Source of the DNA: Coffea arabica
Lineage: Eukaryota > Streptophyta > Magnoliopsida > Gentianales > Rubiaceae
Length of the DNA stretch: 64,000 bases
Direction of reading: 5' to 3'
Assembly: GCF_036785885.1 (NCBI RefSeq)
Contig: NC_092315.1
Coordinates: forward strand, 21,058,026 to 21,122,025
In this document: positions 46,651 through 57,839 of the stretch, piece after piece
How positions within the stretch are numbered: the first letter of the stretch is position 1
How the letters are laid out: each line of letters begins with the position of its first letter
Position numbers and translations under genes: made by a program
Notes under the pieces: model-generated
Database searches by the model: none
The model's input: only the letters and a program-made list of their open reading frames with translations
Told to the model about the DNA's origin: nothing

Positions 46651-47793
46651 ATTTGGTTTTGGCAAGTGCTTTTGTCACTTGAGAAATTTACTGGAGACTC
46701 CGTTGCATGCTTGTCGTTGGTTTTAATAGACCCTGAAAATTTTCTCTGCTAGACTCCGGGCTGTGAAGGCAATCATTAAAATAATTTGTCAAGACTTTGC
46801 TCTATTAAATTTTCTTTTTCTTTTGGGCTCAAAGTCATGCGCGACTAATTTTGTCATGATTCTCGTGCATATCAGAGAAACATAAACGACAATCCAGGAG
46901 AAATATTTTGCAAAACATAAATGATAATGAATACTAGTAGGAACCTGGACTTGAATTTTTGCCTTCCAAATTGTGCATATTTGCTTCAAATGGTTTTGAA
47001 CTAACTTGTATTTGCTATAAATGGTTTCGAACCAGCTTTGTAAGTTGGCCACTAAGAAAGGATTTATAATCCCCTTGAGTTATAGGTTGGGTGTTCAAGT
47101 TTCTATGTCTCTTAGGTATAAATCTTAATAGGAACAAGTAAATTAGAAAAAAAAAACCATTATTATATGGGTTATTTTTAAGATTTAAAATTTTTTTGAG
47201 GTATTTTAAAATTTTTTAAATCAGCAACTTAATATTATAAGAATTAATAATTTTAATTAACTTCTTTAAGATTTGCACTGTGTTTTAAGGCTGTAAATAT
47301 TAGCCAGTGTGCAATATAATAGAAAATTACTTGTGTTTGTTATTGTGTCGCTACAAGGGTGAGGCCTACCTATTAGTTTTGGATAGATTTTAATCCATTA
47401 TTGTAAACATTAATTCTTAAATCCTCCTTTTTAGACGAGTTCCATGCACGTTAAATTTTATTAACCTAGGTTTTTTTTCCTATTGCTATATTTTTAATTG
47501 CATCTAATGTACTTAATAATTTCAGACAAAATCAAATCCATTAATTAGGAGTGCGGTGCTTCGATCATGATGGTCAAGCTAAGGATCCTTTGCAAGTGTA
47601 GCCTTTTGGAATTAATTTATTTGGAGAATTAAAGAAATTAAGCGAGTGGAGCTGGTGGGATGTGTGGCAACGGCCTCAGCAAATTAATACAGTCCGGATT
47701 TGGAGGCATATGGGATTTGATGTGATTTGTCAAGAGACCATGCAAGACAAGCTTATGTTGGTTTTGGTGAAAGGCTTGAAGGTAAAATGTTCC
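46651..47793. other. Intergenic DNA, no gene identified
   Basis: AT-rich with short frames lacking domains. A segment at 47600-47770 is less AT-rich but gives no recognisable protein. Confidence 0.35.
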
Positions 47794-48150
47794 TTCACTC
47801 ACGGTATAAAATGTTCCTTCACTATAAAAAAAAAAAAAAACCAAGGGTTAATTAACTTCGGAGGTTGAAATTAAGTCGCTGCCCTTCGGGATATAAAATT
47901 CAATTCAAATACCCACCAAACCTGTTCGTTTTGGGCGCCATCATCTCCGTTCCATTGGTACTGTCATGTCAGTGGCTACAAAACTTAAGTGGTGATCGCT
48001 GAAAGAAAACCAAACCATCCAGCGATTCCTAGAGCGTAAATATTAATAAGAGAGGAATGTGGATTTTCATGTGTGATCGTTTGGAAGAAAGCGAACCAGT
48101 GCTAAGTACGAAAGGGTTGTAGATTTCCTGCCTTTGTCCCGGTGCTGTAC
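47794..48150 (-). pseudogene. Broken duplicate of the permease 5' end
   Basis: Matches 44380-44790 in the same orientation: the start of exon 2 ('GGTATAAAATGTTCCTTCA'), intron 1, exon 1 and the leader ('GGTGATCGCTGAAAGAAAAC'). Exon 1 has lost about 25 bp, including the proper start context. The exon 2 motif 'AAAATGTTCCTTCACT' occurs twice. Nothing of the remaining permease follows, so no transporter can be made. Confidence 0.85.
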
Positions 48151-48929
48151 ATGTACATTGGAAATCAAGGACAGAGAAAAAAAAATTAACTATCATACAA
48201 TTGAAAGAAGTTTCAGTCACAGTTTTGAACGCCTCACATTGACAGTAAATAGAACAATATAGAGTCTAAATTTTGCACTTTTTCTTTATACTTGGACTTA
48301 ATTTTTTTTTTTTAAATTTCTTATTTCTAATTATTATCTATGACAAGCACATCTTCTGGTCTGAATATGAGTGGCAGTTGAACTTGACTTACTTTCGCAT
48401 TTTGATTTGGGTCTGAATAATATTTTAGATAAATTGGTATTCAGATGTCTCTTATATTGAATGATAAATTGTTATTATACTTTTGTTCACTTAATTAAAC
48501 ACCTGAGATTTATGTTGTAATGTCAAATGGTATTGTTCAATACAAAATGATCCGTGCATTATCACGGGAAACAAACTAGTTTTGAAACAAAAGAACAAAA
48601 GCCACGAGAAAAGGAAAAAAAAAAGAATAGCATTTAGTAATAAATCAAAAAGGAAAACCTTTTACATGGAATATTTTTAAGAATTTTACATTTACCCCAA
48701 CTTATGTAGAAGTGCAGGAAATAATGCATAAGGTTCCCTAGTCCTAATGAAATTGTGGTTACTAATTTATCCTCCATTTTTAACTACGGAAGAGGGAAAA
48801 TTGAACTTCCAATTGTTGTAATAAATAATATTTAGATGCTACTCGTCTCTATATATCTTTTTGCTGAACCAAAACATTATGAACCAAGAATCAAGATAAC
48901 TGTACAAATCAAATCTTCATGCACATAGA

Positions 48930-48978
<49 letters not shown>

Positions 48979-49143
48979 CTAATTTTTGTCGAATAACAAT
49001 CCAGAGTCATGATTTTATTACAAAGAAAAGAAGTAGGAAAAAGTAAAATGGCCACAACTACATTTTTTGCAAATCTAATCAACAACAAAGGACTATGAGT
49101 CAAATGTTGACAATAGCAAGAGCTAGTCTCTCACATACTCCTC
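48151..49143. other. Intergenic DNA downstream of the NLR gene
   Basis: AT-rich; includes an (AT)n microsatellite at 48933-48975 close to the NLR stop codon. The NLR 3' untranslated region must lie in its upper part, but no exact polyadenylation site can be assigned. Confidence 0.4.
48933..48975. repeat. (AT)n microsatellite
   Basis: About 21 AT units, uninterrupted, roughly 170 bp beyond the NLR stop codon. Expected to be polymorphic. Confidence 0.95.
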
Positions 49144-51933
49144 TTAGAGGAATTCTTCTTCCCATCGACCATCAATCCAGTGCCCAACACAAACTCGAGG
49201 GATATGAGAAATTGTCTGATAATCTTCACTTTGTTTATCCAAATTCTGTACTTTGTGAATTAGCTCATCAGACATATCATGCAACGCAAGATATTCAAGC
49301 CCAGTCAAGTTTTGGAGGCCCAAAGGCAGCCCCTCCATGAGTTTGCAACCACCAAAAATAAATTCTTGTAGACTGGGCAATGATTCCTCTTCCACCCTCA
49401 CCCATTTCAATCTTCTTAATTGCTGAAGCTGTAATCTCCGGAGTTTTCGGAATCCTCCAATCTTGAAACACAATGTCTCCCCTTCATAAGCACGATGGAG
49501 CACAAGACATGCCAGATTGGGCAATTGTCCAAGGGAGCCTATTATATTCTCATCTTCTCTCAACCCACTATTTTGCAAACTCAAGTAGCTCAAGGATTGA
49601 AGTGATATTACCCATTGTGGTAGTCTCTCTAAACGGCCTCTCAAATGCAAAACTGTAAGGAATTCAAATCTTGGAGAGACTGAATGTTGGAGATCAAGGG
49701 TCTCCTCTTCTTGAGTAGAGTGGATGTACAGCTCTTCAAGGTTGGACAGCCTCAAGAGGGAGGAGAGGAACTCCTTTCCATCTTCTCTTCTTAGCTTTGT
49801 GATGGTTAATGTCCGCAACTGAATGAGCTTCCCAATCTCCCTTACTATTTCATCACTGTCTGCTTCAATACTTCCAAGATTCTCCAAGGAAATAAGCTTT
49901 CCAATTCTATTTGGAGATTTAAAGCCCCAGATTGTAAAGTTATTTGAATAATTGCCTAATCTGCTTACCAAAAGGACACGGAGTTTTCTTAGCTTTAGAA
50001 TTTCCACAGGTAGCTCTATTATATTGGTTTCACTCAGAAGTAAAACTTGTAGGTTTTGAAGCTGCCCAATAGATTTTGGGATGATTTTTACTCTGGTGCC
50101 ATGGAGATTTAGATACTTGAGATGAAATAGTTTGAAAACTTCCTTTGGGATGTTGTCCAATTCAGCTCCCTCTAAATCTAACACCGTTAGGAACTTGGGA
50201 CCACCACATAAAAACTTGGATAAAAATGAAGTTGTGAGAGGATCTTCATACCTGAAGATTTCCACAGACCGAAGACACTTTAAACTGCTAAAGTCTTGTG
50301 GATTATCAGTGAAGTTATGGATTGCTAGGTGTCGAACTTTGACGGGCCATCTTGTGCAATATCCAGTGGCTATGGTTGTGAAGTTCTGCTCTTTAGATTT
50401 TGAAATAATGATTTCATGCAGGAAATCATGAAGGCCACATGCCTTCAATTGGCCATAACCCCATGTGTCTTTAATTTGGATTAAGCTTCTGTTGATGAGT
50501 TCTTTTAGATATCTCATAGCAATATCAGTGGTTGCCATTCCTTCTTTCTCTTCTACAAATCCTAGAGCTATCCATTTTTCAAGTATATTATTGACCTGAA
50601 TTTCAAAATCTTCAGGATAGATGCTTAGATATAACAAGCAGCTTTTAAGATGGTGAGGCAAATCATTGTAGCTAAGTAAGAGTATCCTTTTAATTCTATC
50701 AAGCTTACCGCTACCATCTACCTCGCTACCAAAGCCATGAAGAATCATCGCCCATTCATCTATCCTCTCCTTGTCTTTCAAAGCCAAAACACCACCTATT
50801 GCCACAATTGCAAGTGGTAGGCCCTCACACTTTTTTAGTATTTTTCCAGAAACTTCTTCTAGACTTGGAGGACAGCCATTACTCTGAAATGTTCTATTGC
50901 AAAAAAGAGTCCAAGCCTCTTCATCAGAAAGAGGCTTCATCTTATGGACAAAGTCATGGGATGCTAAACAAGACCCAGAAGCTACGTCGGCTATTCGTGT
51001 TGTTAATACAACACGACTAGCGACATGGTAGTCAGGCAATATGTATTTGATAGTTTCCCAAGCATCTAGACTCCACACATCATCAAGGACAAGGATGTAC
51101 CTTCTTTCTTTGAGGAAGTCTTTGACAAATTCACTCAGTCTAATACCATCCATGGATTCCACTTGAGAAGGGACTGGCTGTCGGATTTCATCATATAGTT
51201 GTTGAATTAGGTTCTTGATGATGACATTGAATTGAAATTTCTGAGAAACAGTTATCCAAGCGTGGCTCTGAAATTGTTTCTTCACCGCAGAATCATCATA
51301 GACTTTTTTCACTAGAGTGGTCTTGCCGAGTCCCCCCATTCCCACCACTGAAACTATTTTCAAGTGGGAATGGTCATCAAGGATTTTGGCAGTGAGCTCC
51401 TCTTTTGGCTTGTTTATGCCAACAAGTTGAGCTTCTTCAATTAGGAGTGCTTGATCACGAATATGAAAATCTGCATTTGCCATGTGGGAAGAGCTGGAGC
51501 CTCTTTCTTGAGTACCATCGAGGGACTGGTACCTTTGATGCCTTGCAGAAATCTGTTCAACTCTGGCCTTGATATCTTTTATTTGCAAAGAAATATGATG
51601 GCGGACTTTCAGATTCTTTATGGAGCTATAGATCTTTCCTACATAGCCACAGAATCCATCTGTTTGACCACGAGCAAATCGGAAGGCAAAATCATCGAGA
51701 ACATCCTCTGTATCATAAGCAACTTCTCGAACCTGCTTTACCCATTCTTGGAGTTGAGAATCATTGTCTTCCTTTGCTTCAGCTTTCCTGAGGAAAGCCT
51801 TCATGCTCCCCAATTCGTCTTTGATGAACTGAACATCTGGTTGAAGCTCCCCCAAAAGTGTTGCCTCTTGGGAAAGTAAGGTTGTGAGCTGGTTAATCAG
51901 AAAGCCCACAACACTTTCTGCCATATTGCTCAA
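49144..51933 (-). CDS. CC-NBS-LRR disease resistance protein, RPM1-like, single exon
   Basis: Intracellular immune receptor: a coiled-coil domain signals, the NB-ARC switch binds ADP/ATP and LRRs sense an effector or guarded host protein. 929 aa, uninterrupted. Rx-type coiled coil at residues 5-130 with the EDVID-like 'DTEDVLDDF' (74-82). NB-ARC: P-loop GMGGLGKTT (198-206), RNBS-A 'HAWITVSQ', kinase-2 'LVLDDVW' (281-287), RNBS-B 'VVLTTR', GLPL (371-374), RNBS-D 'CLLYLSIYPED', and 'LHD' (501-503) in the MHD position. Leucine-rich repeats of the 'L..L..L.L.GT' type run from about 540 to 890. All nucleotide-binding motifs are intact, so it looks functional. A second Met three codons in (MAES...) is the more usual family start. 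The ligand is unknown. Diverged tandem repeats lie upstream. Confidence 0.95.
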   Translation of the reverse strand: MSNMAESVVGFLINQLTTLLSQEATLLGELQPDVQFIKDELGSMKAFLRKAEAKEDNDSQLQEWVKQVREVAYDTEDVLDDFAFRFARGQTDGFCGYVGKIYSSIKNLKVRHHISLQIKDIKARVEQISARHQRYQSLDGTQERGSSSSHMANADFHIRDQALLIEEAQLVGINKPKEELTAKILDDHSHLKIVSVVGMGGLGKTTLVKKVYDDSAVKKQFQSHAWITVSQKFQFNVIIKNLIQQLYDEIRQPVPSQVESMDGIRLSEFVKDFLKERRYILVLDDVWSLDAWETIKYILPDYHVASRVVLTTRIADVASGSCLASHDFVHKMKPLSDEEAWTLFCNRTFQSNGCPPSLEEVSGKILKKCEGLPLAIVAIGGVLALKDKERIDEWAMILHGFGSEVDGSGKLDRIKRILLLSYNDLPHHLKSCLLYLSIYPEDFEIQVNNILEKWIALGFVEEKEGMATTDIAMRYLKELINRSLIQIKDTWGYGQLKACGLHDFLHEIIISKSKEQNFTTIATGYCTRWPVKVRHLAIHNFTDNPQDFSSLKCLRSVEIFRYEDPLTTSFLSKFLCGGPKFLTVLDLEGAELDNIPKEVFKLFHLKYLNLHGTRVKIIPKSIGQLQNLQVLLLSETNIIELPVEILKLRKLRVLLVSRLGNYSNNFTIWGFKSPNRIGKLISLENLGSIEADSDEIVREIGKLIQLRTLTITKLRREDGKEFLSSLLRLSNLEELYIHSTQEEETLDLQHSVSPRFEFLTVLHLRGRLERLPQWVISLQSLSYLSLQNSGLREDENIIGSLGQLPNLACLVLHRAYEGETLCFKIGGFRKLRRLQLQQLRRLKWVRVEEESLPSLQEFIFGGCKLMEGLPLGLQNLTGLEYLALHDMSDELIHKVQNLDKQSEDYQTISHIPRVCVGHWIDGRWEEEFL

Positions 51934-52135
51934 GAATTACTCAAGAGTTGGTTTTCTTATCAAGAAAATTTTGAGAACTATTGTAAATTTTGGAAAATAT
52001 GGTTGGATGGGAGAGTTGTTTTTCTCTTTTCACACCGGTTGGTTTTGTACGATATAGTGAATTCTAGAGTGATATGAATTCAAACGAACAGCTATTCAAG
52101 AATGATATGAATGTTTGTTTCTTTTCTCGTATACA
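51934..52135 (-). promoter_or_regulatory. Proximal upstream region of the NLR gene
   Basis: About 200 bp between the start codon and the first upstream repeat copy. AT-rich, without a clear TATA box at a standard distance. The leader and promoter are inferred from position only. Confidence 0.3.
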
Positions 52136-53280
52136 GGGTGAGTTTTATTTGGCACTTTGCTTTGGTAGTATGTCCAAAATGACCAAAATTTATTACAATG
52201 AAAAAGTGAAAGATTAGTAGTCTAGCTGAAAGGAAAAGCATAAAAAGCATAACTTAAGAGATGGGCAAAGAATAATTATTCTCTTGAGATAAGAAAGGCA
52301 TAGAGAAAATTTAGTATTTCTTTTTTAAAATTTAGATATTTTTAAGTTGGAAAGGAAGGTATCAGCCTTATGGAATTGTTCTTGAGATGATATTCAATTC
52401 CATTCTAATCTTTTCTTAATTTTCACTAAAAATGAAGCAACTAGCTATGATTACAAGTAAAATCACTAGACAGAAAAAGATCATATTCGTAACATAAGGG
52501 TATTAATCAAGTGACTGTGAGGTATTTAATTTGACAATCATGCCTTCTCCATTGTCACCTTGTTCGACTCTCACACCTTTTCGTTTTCTTCTTTCTTTTT
52601 GTAAGATTTGAAGAAAAGAAAAAAGAATATTGTTTTAATGATATAGATGATGCATTTTTCATGATCTAGCTAATTCGAGAAGGATATCAATTTTAAAGAA
52701 AATTTTTCTTGAAATTGGTACTTTACTAATACTTGCAAAGTAAAGAAAGGTTAGTCTACTTGGAAGAAAAGTATAGTGAGAATAACCTAAAAAATGGGCC
52801 AAGAATATAAGAATACATATTCTCTCATGCTAAGCAATAATAAAAGTTTTATTTGTTGAGTTAGGAAGGAAGGTACTTGTCATATACAATATAAGAATAT
52901 TCTTGAGAATTTTCAATTTCCCATTTATGTTTTTTTGGATGCTATAGAATATGCATTTTATATTATTTAACCAATTCAAAAATAATATGAATTTCAAAAG
53001 AGATTGTTTTTGAAATTTACACTTTGGCAGTATGAACAAAGTTATATAAATTTATCATAGTAAACAACTGAAAAGTTAGTCTACGGGGAAAGAAAAGCAT
53101 TTTGAGCATGACCCAAGAAATGGGCCAAGAATATAAGACTACATACTCCCTTTTGCTAAGAAGGACAAAGACAATGTTTGACTTGTTAAGTTGGAAAGGA
53201 ATGTATTTTTCAGAAGCAATTCAACAACATTTTTGAGTAATGCTCAATTCCCCTGTTATGTTGTTTTGATTGGTTCTGAA
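52050..53280. repeat. Three diverged tandem repeat copies upstream of the NLR gene
   Basis: Copies at about 52050-52420, 52638-52935 and 52938-53270. Each runs through the same order of blocks: an 'ATATGAATTTCAAA'-like start, 'TTAGTCTAC' with purine-rich sequence, 'GAAATGGGCCAAGAATATAA', 'TTGTTAAGTTGGAAAGGAA' and a 'TTCTTGAGA...CAATTCC' end. The second and third follow each other directly (period about 325 bp). The first is separated by about 200 bp of other sequence. No ORF is shared. Confidence 0.75.
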
Positions 53281-53439
53281 ATAGTTAAGATTCTCAATAA
53301 AATCATAGAATAAAAAAAATAGACATTACAAACCTTCAAATTGTAAGGATTTTGGTATGATAATAACCCCATCATACTACATTACTTTAAATGCAATGGG
53401 GAATTGAAAACTAAACAATTAAAAGATATATTTTACTAA

Positions 53440-54080
53440 GGGTCTGTTTGATAACATAAAAAAGTGCTGAATCTGAATTTTTTCAGACATTCAGATGTTT
53501 TGAGTGTTTGATAAATGAAAATCTATTTGCTGAACCTGTGTGTATTTTTTTTAGCACAAGAATCCTAACTGAATGCTTAATTCTGATAAGAATCAATAGA
53601 ATTACTTCAACTACTTTATCTTATCTACCAAATCTAGCATTGTTTGTTAATTACGTTCAAAATTCTTATCTAATTAAAAAACATAATATTCTCTATCTAA
53701 CGATTTTTAGTTTCTCTTTTCTCTCTTTTTAATGACTTTCACATCTTTTCCATACTCCTCATATAATATATTTCATCTTTTATATTAATTTGATTTAAAA
53801 AAAAATATTTTCATTTTCATACCTAACAATTTTAAACTAATTAAATCGTAGATTCTATTTCTTTTTTGAATGAAAGGATATAAGCGCAAAATTGTCAAAT
53901 TAAACTTATTAAGCATTCAGTTATAAATATTTATCAAACAGCATAAATAGGTTTAGCATTAAAATTCAGACATTCATATATTTTTTTCAGTGCTTAAAAT
54001 TCAGCAAATTAATTGTTTCAGTATTCAGATTTCAGAATTCAGACTTCAGAATTCAGATTCAGTTTTATCAAACGGAACCC
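53440..54080. mobile_element. TIR element (MITE), 641 bp
   Basis: The left end 'GGGTCTGTTTGATAACATAA' and the right end in reverse complement 'GGGTTCCGTTTGATAAAACT' share the widespread GGGTCTGTTTG type of terminus. Just inside, 'GCTGAATCTGAATT' is mirrored by several 'AATTCAGATTCAG' copies. No target-site duplication is obvious, so the superfamily (hAT-like by its ends) is tentative. Confidence 0.7.
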
Positions 54081-57000
54081 GCCTTCTCTTAATTCTACAC
54101 AAGCATGTGATCTTCACCAGCATAACCATTTTTTTCCGCTTTTTCTTATATCTCTTTCTTTTTTTTTTTTTCAAGTCAATTGCCATTTTCTTAATAAATG
54201 GGTATTATTGAGTAACCCACCAAATCCAATTAATCCATTTAGAATTGTAACCCATCAAATTTCCTCTCTTCTCCCACCCTTTTTTTTTTAGATTTTTCAT
54301 TTTTTATGATGTTAACTACTTTTATTTCGTTATTATTATTATTTGTTGGTTTTATCTTATCATTTTATTTTCTCTTAGTTTGTTAACTTACTCGTTTTTC
54401 AACATTACTAATTTATGACAAGTTTTAGCCTTTTTTTTTACCTTTTCAAAATAAAATTTTAAATTTACATACAAAAAAATGCTAGGGTTTCAAGATTTTT
54501 GAATGAAGTTTTTATGTTAACTTTTATAGTACTTAGTTCAATTTTTATATTCTTATTGTTTAATTATTAAATAGTATGTAATTTTACGATATAGAATACG
54601 AATGGAAAAAAAATTGGCAATTAGGCTTATTGAGTATTATAAGTAAATATTTAAAACTAATGATGGGTGCAAATGTGGTGTAAATTGATAATTTAGTTTG
54701 CAAAATTGAATTTAAATGAGTTTACAAAAAGTTAAAATAAATAGGTTATAAATGGGTAATTGGGTTACCCAATTCAATTTTTGACTTACCATTTATATTC
54801 ATCTAATTAAATGGATATAAATGGGTTGACTCACTTATACCCATTATCCATTTTAACTAATAGAAACCTGCCCAAGTCACTCATTTTGACACCTCTCATA
54901 AAGACCAAAGATGCAAGAAAGGTATAATTGGTCATAGTTTAGCGAGCTTTGAGTAAACCAATTGAAATTTCACTTCATCAGAAAGGAATAATTTGTAAAT
55001 AAGCTTGACTAGAATTTTGTACATAATGCTCTGCAATTCTTCTATTGATGTTTTTACTCAAGTACAATAATATTTTTCATGTTTTCTGGGAACCTGAACG
55101 TTTTGTCTAAAAAATTTGTTTGCTTCCTAAGAGCTCTAGTAGATTCTGAATATTTTTGAACTAGGTATGTTAATTTCAAGGCAACTGCAATTTTATCAGA
55201 GTGTGCTAAGTAAACCTGTTCATTCACTAAAGGCACTTAAATCTCTTGCCAACGTTGAGACTTTTTCTTTTTATTCTTGCACTGCGGCATCATGACTGTC
55301 AAGTTATAAGATTGGACAATCCCTTACTCAACTCTAATATAACTACGCAAGGTTCAAGCCAAACACCGTTTAAACATATGATTGCCACATGATAGTGTAG
55401 GATCACCTCCTCATAACTTATACTGGGATTGCCATCTTCACCTAGTTATGAAGGCAAAAGTCATCTTTGAACGTATTGTTTGTGGCCCTTTTTCGAGCAA
55501 GTGTCACTAGCAATATCAACAAGAGTTGATGTTGGTGCCCACATGCAATGTTCAGCGTTTGGGGAAAAAAAATTAGCGAGTTTGAACAGGTGAACAACAT
55601 AGCAATCGCAAATTTTAGTAATTAATGCTGCAACTTAGAATGTAGGTTTCAAGGAAGATTATGTCAATTATGTCAATGATGAACAGATTTTCCATTCTCT
55701 TAGCTGTGTTTGGACTGTTCAAATGTGTGCCTGGACTGAGAGAATTCTAAATTTATTATGAAAGTTAAAATTCATTCCACAAATATGTTCACATTTTGTA
55801 ATTGTGATCTGCCAAATGCGAGATCACTTTGGATTTGGTTCCAAAAAATTTAAGTCTATCACCTGACACTTGCCGATTTGGTCCTGCCAAATCACAACCC
55901 AAACGTCTCTAGAAGAAGTCACAAATAAGTGAAAGCCTTGATGTAGTGCAGATGAGGGGACAAGGATGAGTGATACCCTGTTCATTCAATCTAGTTAGGA
56001 TTTGAGGTTGTAGTGGTTGTTCTGACTCTATAAAAGAAGCCTTATCAATTACAACTAAGAGTCCTAAATGAATGGAGTTCTTTCTATTATTTTGTGAGGT
56101 AAGAATTTAAGTTGACACCACGTTTGCTAAATGCGATGCCTGGGGAGTTCGCATTCATAGAATGCGTAAACCCCCCTCCCCCCCAACCCACAGCAGAAAG
56201 GAACACTAGAAAGGCCCTTATTATAAAATGTTTTTAGAATTTATTATAACATTGGAAATTTCTCAAAAGATAACCGAGCTTATGGGGTATTATGCCATCA
56301 AAGAAGCTATTATGCAGGATTTTCTCAACCATGTAATTGAAGGAAGCTCCACATTTTCAGTAAGGGCAAGTTTAAGGCTGTCTCGCTTTCATCAAAAGAA
56401 CTGTCCCAAGAAGTTAAGAACTACAAAGAGTCACTCTTAATTTGAATTTCGATGGCAATTAAAGCTTGCCAGTCTCTCTAATTTGATGAACTGACTAAAT
56501 TGCTGGCTGTACTAGGTGTCACTAATGTTACAGAGTTTAGAAGACAGAATATAACACTTGAAAGCATATGAGTTTCAAATTGGACCTTCATTTCCTAGGT
56601 GGATGGCCTATGCAAATGCAATGTGTTCAGTATGGCCGGGCAAAGTTTAGCTGCAATCTTGTGTAGATTGTTGTTGGCATTTGTTGAATATTTTAAAACA
56701 TCTTTTATGATTTGGGATAATTTTATTTTTACTTTCACTAGATAATTTTGAACTAATCTTGTAGAGATAAGTTTTCTAGAAATTCACCATTATTTGGCTG
56801 TTCAATATAAGAAATTTTATCACATAAAATTTCACTTTTTACTTTTTACTAAATAAGTCTGGACTCATTCTTCAGCCAATGTATTACTTGGTCCCAACAG
56901 ATAAGAGTTTTTTTATCGCATAAAAATTTACTTTTAACTTTTTACTTGATGAGTCTGGACCCATTCTTCAACCCATGTAACGTTAAAATTTGTTAAACCT

Positions 57001-57839
57001 CCCACTAATGTTAAAATTTGTTAGCAAAATTCCATCTAAAACAATCTACACCTAACATTAACTTTTTAGTAGCGCGCCTTTAAATGGTGGTCTTCTCACT
57101 CCTTAAGATACACATAAATTTGAGTAAACTTTTCTTTTTACCCTCTTATGTTGTTCTCTCTTCCTCTTTACTGTTTGTTAGTTCTCTGAATTTTCTATTC
57201 ATGCTTGCTATTCACGCTTCCTCTCAATTTGGTGTGATCATAAGGCTTGTTTTATCTCAAAAAAATATTTTGGTACCTCAAAATAATTTTTTTTAGGACA
57301 ATACTGATCACCAGCATGACTCAAGTTACATGTTCTTAGCATTTTTGGTTCGTATCCTCTTACAATCTAAATAAAATGCGGCCTCCAACAATGGTAACAC
57401 ATCTTCTAATACTGCTTAAACATGTCAAAACCAGCTTACTGCTATACTAGTCTACCATATGCCAAACCTTTTTCTGATGTATCGAAGATTGAAGTTTTCA
57501 CAAATGAAATTTTCAAAAGTTGGAAAAAACGTGTATTTTCTCTGCTTGATGTTCCTTGATGTCCATGGAGTTACCTATGCTCTAGTTCATCCACAACCTA
57601 CTCCAACTGCTGATGTTAGGACATAAGAATCATGGCTGATGCTAGGACATAAGAATCGTGGCAACATGACAGTAAGATATGTTGTCACACTATTTTGCAA
57701 CTAATTCTAACGAATAGTTTGACATCTACTATTTCTAACGAATTGTTTGACATCTACTGCAGCTATAAGGTAGTCAAATGATTTGGAAAGCACAAGTTCA
57801 TTGTACAAAATAGTATCACTGGCAAATAAATAATGATGA
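54081..57839. other. Intergenic AT-rich DNA, no gene identified
   Basis: Contains a probable MITE relic at about 55706-55910 ('GTGTTTGGACTG' facing 'CACAACCCAAACG') and two local direct repeats. The first pairs 56819 with 56914 (a period of about 95 bp, each followed by 'AGTCTGGAC.CATTCTTCA'). The second lies at 57610-57760 ('GACATAAGAATC', 'CTAACGAAT.GTTTGACATC'). Short frames have no recognisable domain. Confidence 0.4.

Noticed and set aside
49473..51879. Several plus-strand frames of 60-140 codons
   Set aside because: All are opposite-strand shadows of the NLR coding sequence.
55054..55236. 60-codon minus-strand frame with a plausible protein-like composition
   Set aside because: No recognisable domain, no splice signals in phase and no repeats of it elsewhere. 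It could be chance.
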